A stretch of 64,000 nucleotides of DNA from Streptomyces sp. TN58 (GTDB taxonomy: Bacteria > Actinomycetota > Actinomycetes > Streptomycetales > Streptomycetaceae), in contig NZ_CP018870.1 of NCBI RefSeq assembly GCF_001941845.1, positions 1,302,001-1,366,000 of the forward strand, in the 5' to 3' direction. The notes below the pieces were generated by a model, which was not told the DNA's origin, did not search any database, and saw nothing but the letters and a program-made list of their open reading frames with translations. Positions 60,680-64,000 of the stretch are shown one piece after another. Each line of letters starts with the position of its first letter. Positions within the stretch are counted from its first letter, which is position 1. Both the position numbers and the translations under genes were made by a program.

Positions 60680-60940
60680 TGGGGGTCCTACCTCGCTATG
60701 TCGGCTGTCAGCAGCGCACCAGTCTATGGGGCGTACGCCGGGCGGCCCACCTGTGGTGCCACGGGGTGGCGAGGGGGCGTGCGCATACGCGCGCGCCACT
60801 CGCATATGCCGACACGCCCCCACAGCGTGACCTGGGCGACGGGTGGCGCGTTGGTCAAGAGAGATTGACCGAAACGGGCCGCGTGTGAACGATGTCTGCG
60901 GCCCGATCCGCCCTTCAGCACCGGTTCGAGAGGCTTCTTC

Positions 60941-61486
60941 ATGGCCGACCACGCCACCCACGACGCCCAAGCCCGGGCCAGCCTGCACCTCCTGGTACGG
61001 GACATCGAGCGGGTTCGCCGCCAGGTGGATGCCCTGCGTACGCTCACCGCCCAGCTCGGCAACGTGTACCGCCCGCGTCGTTCGGGCCCCTCCACTGGCT
61101 TCGTCGTCTACGGCCGGGCGCCCGCGCCCACCGTCCGCCTCGCCCAGGAGCTGCGGGACAGCGTGGAGACGCTGGTCACCGCCGCGGTGGACTTCGACCG
61201 CTCGCTCGGCTTCTCGTGGGACGCGGTCGGTTCGGCGCTCGGTGTCACCAAGCAGGCGGTGCACCGCCGCTACGGTGCCCGGCGGGCGCAGTCCGCGGAG
61301 GCCGCGGAGCCGCTGGCCGAGGGGACGACCACCCGGACCATGGGGCCGCTGCCCACCGTCCCGGCGGCTCGTTCGGTGCCGCCGCAGCCGGTGCGCGAGG
61401 AGGCGCAGGCCTCCGCCGGCGGTGCCGCGCGCAGCCTCGGGGAGGGCCCCCGCTCCCCCGCCTTCCCCGGTCCGCGCAACGGCTGA
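60941..61486 (+). CDS. small HTH-containing protein
   Basis: 181 aa. A helical N-terminal half ([21 protein letters not shown]) and a clear helix-turn-helix [22 protein letters not shown] (about 90-111), then a Pro/Ala-rich tail. Conserved between priA and fmt in Streptomyces by my recollection; function unknown, perhaps a DNA-binding regulator. Divergent from fmt. Confidence 0.75.
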   Translation: MADHATHDAQARASLHLLVRDIERVRRQVDALRTLTAQLGNVYRPRRSGPSTGFVVYGRAPAPTVRLAQELRDSVETLVTAAVDFDRSLGFSWDAVGSALGVTKQAVHRRYGARRAQSAEAAEPLAEGTTTRTMGPLPTVPAARSVPPQPVREEAQASAGGAARSLGEGPRSPAFPGPRNG

Positions 61487-61667
61487 CCTGCGTTCCGCCG
61501 CCGGGACGCCGACCCCCGACGGCCGGCCCAGGGCCGCCGCGCACGACACCGCCCCGGCGGGGAGGGCCGTACGGTCCCCCGCCGGGGCTTCGGCGTGCCG
61601 CGGCGCGCAGGGGCCTCCGGTCGGCCCGCCCGGTCAGTCGGCCGGGCCCGCCGGTCGGCCCGCCCGG

Positions 61668-63767
61668 TCAGCCGATGTCCGCCGGGTCGATCCGGACCCG
61701 TACCGCCTCCGCCGCCGGGACGCCGCGGGCCAGGCGCGCCGCCTGCGCGGACTTCAGCGCGGCCGCCAGGGCGGCTCCGCTGCCCGGCGGGACCCGGACC
61801 AGGGCGCGCTCGCCGGGGGACGGCTCCCCGCGCCGTCCGGGCAGCGGCACCGGGCCGAGGATCTCGGCGTCGGGCGGCAGCCCGGCCCCGGCCAGGAAGG
61901 CCTCCACGGCTTCGCCCCGCCCGGCGACGGCGGCCATCCGGGAGACGGGCGGGAAGCCGAGCTGGGCCCGCTCCGCGAGTTCACGGACGGCGTGGCCCAC
62001 CGGGTCCCAGCGGACGAGCGCCTGCACGGGGCGGAGCGTGGGCTCGGCGACCACCACGACCTGGCCGTCGGCGCGTACGAGGGAGGCGGCGGCGATCCAG
62101 CGTCGCAGGGCGTCCTCCCCGGCGCGCAGGTCGGGGCGGGTCAGCATGGCCCAGCCGTCGAGGAGCAGCGCGGCGGCGTATCCGGTGCCGGCCGCCACCG
62201 GTTCGGCGCCGGGGGTGCTCACGACGAGGGCGGGGCGGTCGGGTACCTCGTCCAGGACGTGGTCGCGGCCGGAGGTGCGTACGGGCACGGCCGGGAAGGC
62301 CCGCCCCAGTTCCTCGGCGGTGCGCCGGGCGCCCACGACCTGGGCGCGCAGCCGGTAGGAGGAGCACTCCCCGCACTGCCAGGACGTCTCGCCGCGGCCG
62401 CACCAGCCGCAGGTGAGGTCCCGTTCGTCGGGGGCTTCCAGGGGTCCGGCGCAGACCGTGCAGCGGGCGGGTGTGCGGCAGCGCTCGCACGCCAGTCGCG
62501 GTACGTAGCCCCGGCGGGGCACCTGCACGAGGACGGGCCCGGTCTTGAGGCCTTCCCGTACGGTCTCCCACGCGAGGCTGGGCAGTCGGGCGGCGCGGGC
62601 CGCCTCGTCGCGGGCGAGCAGTTCGTCGCCGACGGTGCGGATGCGGGGCGCGTGGGCCCGTACGGTCTCGCGGGGGGCCGTCAGAGGGCGGGCCCAGCCG
62701 GTCTCGACGAGCTGGGCGGCCTCCACGGTGCAGCTGGTGCCGCCGGCGAGGAAGCCGCAGCCGTCGCTGACGGCGCGCAGTTCCAGCACCTCGCGGACGT
62801 GCGGGAAGGGGGCGCGGTCCTCGCTGTGGCCGGAGTCGCCGTCGTCCCAGATGGCGACCAGTCCGAGGTCGCGTACGGGCGCGAACATCGCGGCCCGGGT
62901 GCCGATGACGGCGCGGACGGAGCCCCGGTGGACGGCGAGCCACTGGCGGTAGCGCTTCTCGGGGCCGGACTCGGCGGTGAGCAGGGCGTGCCGGCCTTCG
63001 CCGAGGAGGGCCGTCAGGGCGGCGTCCACCCGTGCGGCGGTCCGGCCGTCGGGGAGTACGGCGAGGGCGCCGCGGCCGGAGGCCAGGGTCGCGGCCATGG
63101 CACGGGCGAGTTCGTCGGCCCAGCCGGGGCCGGGCAGGGCGGTCCACACCGCCCGGGGGGTGGCGCCGGCGGCGAGGGCGCGCAGGAAGCCGGGGCCCGC
63201 CTCGTACCGCTCCCAGCCGGCCGGTTCGGGCGCGGGGGGCGGTGGCAGCGGCTCCGGGGAGGGTTTGGCCTCGGCGCGGGCGTTGCGCGGGGGCAGGGCG
63301 AGCTGGAGTACGTCGGCGAGGCTGCCGGCGTACCGGTCGGCGACGGCGCGGGTGAGCGCGAGCATGCGCGGGCCGAGGACGACCTCGGGCGAGACGACCT
63401 GGGCGAGGGCGGCGAGGGCTCCGTTGTAGTCGGACTCGGCGCGGCGCTCCACGATGAAGCCGTCGATGAGGCCGCCGCCCTCGCGGCGGCCGCCGTGCAC
63501 CTGGTGGGAGCCGGCGCCGAAGCGGACGCGGACGCGGACGCCGGGCTGGGCGGCCTCGGACAGCTCGGCGGGCACGGCGTAGTCGAAGGTCCGGTCGAGG
63601 TGGAGCACGCCCTTGTTGACGAGGACCCGGGCGACGGGCAGCTCCTCGGCCAGGGCGGCCCCCCGCCAGGTACGCGGCTTCGCCTTGGGCGCCTTGGCCT
63701 TCGCCTCGGCGACCATCTCCCGGATCAGTGCGAGCTGCTCCGGCGGGGAATCATTCGCGCTGCTCAC
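61668..63767 (-). CDS. priA: PriA-like primosomal protein (actinobacterial, helicase-inactive form)
   Basis: 699 aa. N-terminal 3' DNA-binding domain (ARVLVNKGVLHLDRTFDYAV) and the PriA zinc region with CERCRTPARCTVC and CGWCGRGETSWQCGEC. The Walker A motif expected near PGPGWADELARAMAA has no GKT/S, and the DEAH-type box reads WDDGDS, so ATP hydrolysis is unlikely, as reported for other actinobacterial PriA. GTG 63767. Probably a structural replication-restart factor. Confidence 0.88.
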   Translation of the reverse strand: MSSANDSPPEQLALIREMVAEAKAKAPKAKPRTWRGAALAEELPVARVLVNKGVLHLDRTFDYAVPAELSEAAQPGVRVRVRFGAGSHQVHGGRREGGGLIDGFIVERRAESDYNGALAALAQVVSPEVVLGPRMLALTRAVADRYAGSLADVLQLALPPRNARAEAKPSPEPLPPPPAPEPAGWERYEAGPGFLRALAAGATPRAVWTALPGPGWADELARAMAATLASGRGALAVLPDGRTAARVDAALTALLGEGRHALLTAESGPEKRYRQWLAVHRGSVRAVIGTRAAMFAPVRDLGLVAIWDDGDSGHSEDRAPFPHVREVLELRAVSDGCGFLAGGTSCTVEAAQLVETGWARPLTAPRETVRAHAPRIRTVGDELLARDEAARAARLPSLAWETVREGLKTGPVLVQVPRRGYVPRLACERCRTPARCTVCAGPLEAPDERDLTCGWCGRGETSWQCGECSSYRLRAQVVGARRTAEELGRAFPAVPVRTSGRDHVLDEVPDRPALVVSTPGAEPVAAGTGYAAALLLDGWAMLTRPDLRAGEDALRRWIAAASLVRADGQVVVVAEPTLRPVQALVRWDPVGHAVRELAERAQLGFPPVSRMAAVAGRGEAVEAFLAGAGLPPDAEILGPVPLPGRRGEPSPGERALVRVPPGSGAALAAALKSAQAARLARGVPAAEAVRVRIDPADIG

Positions 63768-63808
63768 ATCAGCATTCTTACCAAACCGCTCTGACAGGCG
63801 GGCGTACG

Positions 63809-63844
63809 CGCAAGGCCCCGGACCGTGGGGTCCGGGGCCTTGCG
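63809..63844 (-). terminator. strong hairpin between metK and priA
   Basis: A 16-bp stem built on GCAAGGCCCCGGACC (63810-63824) and its complement (63829-63843), loop GTGG. It ends the metK transcript before priA. Confidence 0.75.
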
Positions 63845-63867
63845 TCGGTGGTTCTGACAGCCGGACC

Positions 63868-64000
63868 TTACAGGCCGGCGGCCGCGCGCAGGGCGTCCAC
63901 GCGGTCGGTGCGCTCCCAGGTGAAGTCCGGCAGCTCACGGCCGAAGTGGCCGTAGGCGGCGGTCTGGGCGTAGATCGGGCGCAGCAGGTCGAGGTCGCGG
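63868..64000 (-). CDS. metK: S-adenosylmethionine synthetase (3' end)
   Basis: Only the last 43 codons are in the window: [20 protein letters not shown] and [18 protein letters not shown], then TAA at 63868-63870. This is the conserved C-terminus of MetK, which makes SAM from ATP and methionine. The gene runs off the right edge. Confidence 0.92.
   Translation of the reverse strand, partial: RDLDLLRPIYAQTAAYGHFGRELPDFTWERTDRVDALRAAAGL

Noticed and set aside
60843..63794. Long plus-strand open frame opposite priA
   Set aside because: Composition is typical of an antisense shadow; PriA on the minus strand explains the region.

Overview
The window is chromosomal DNA of a high-GC actinomycete, almost certainly a Streptomyces. 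Codon third positions are nearly all G or C, GTG starts are common, many genes overlap by GTGA or ATGA, and Streptomyces hallmark families are present (SCO0930-type lipoprotein, DUF5995, DUF6177, GuaB1, short actinobacterial PriA, rare TTA codons). No rRNA, tRNA, CRISPR array or complete insertion sequence was seen.

Layout. 1-6.9 kb: end of a DUF5995 gene, then an L-lysine catabolic locus (DavB-like lysine 2-monooxygenase, DavA-like 5-aminovaleramidase, cationic amino-acid permease, Lrp/AsnC regulator) with a shared TTGCGC motif upstream of both davA and the permease. 7-14 kb: SGNH hydrolase, lipoprotein, and a sensory operon (LytTR response regulator, small protein, sodium:solute symporter, LytS-type kinase) preceded by a 97-bp MITE-like element. 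14-17 kb: GuaB1, cupin, XdhC. 17-20 kb: a domesticated IS701-type transposase and a TMEM175-type channel, both with a TTA (bldA-dependent) codon. 19.5-29.4 kb: an apparent operon of DJ-1 protein, aldehyde dehydrogenase, NADPH-dependent reductase, three-subunit molybdenum hydroxylase, MFS transporter, cNMP-sensor histidine kinase and NTF2-like protein. 29.4-36.6 kb: a seven-gene partner-switching operon (AGE-type sugar isomerase, STAS, GlgX debranching enzyme, STAS, RsbW-like kinase, SpoIIE phosphatase, ParA/MinD ATPase). 36.7-43.3 kb: an eight-gene operon of unknown pathway (DJ-1, ThDP decarboxylase, three NTF2/SnoaL proteins, GMC oxidoreductase, DJ-1, VOC protein). 43.5-47 kb: bacterial UBP zinc finger plus response regulator-glutaredoxin-thioredoxin reductase fusion, a hypothetical gene, ABM protein, truncated haemoglobin. 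47-48 kb: lipoprotein RNase/barstar pair with GC-rich repeats. 48-52 kb: CarD-like small protein, SorC regulator, rpe, orphan CBS protein, GNAT. 52.5-57.9 kb: polymorphic-toxin-like cassette with visible frameshifts and lower GC. 58-64 kb: core genes rsmB, fmt, a small HTH protein, priA and the end of metK.

How it fits together. The core genes metK-priA-fmt-rsmB-rpe-SorC on one side and guaB1 plus the lysine locus on the other flank about 33 kb of accessory material. That block is dominated by redox and carbonyl chemistry (three DJ-1 proteins, aldehyde dehydrogenase, molybdenum hydroxylase, GMC oxidase, ThDP decarboxylase) and by regulators (partner-switching set, cNMP kinase, RR-thioredoxin reductase fusion). 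The best candidates for undescribed systems are the partner-switching/glycogen operon and the adjacent DJ-1/ThDP/GMC operon.
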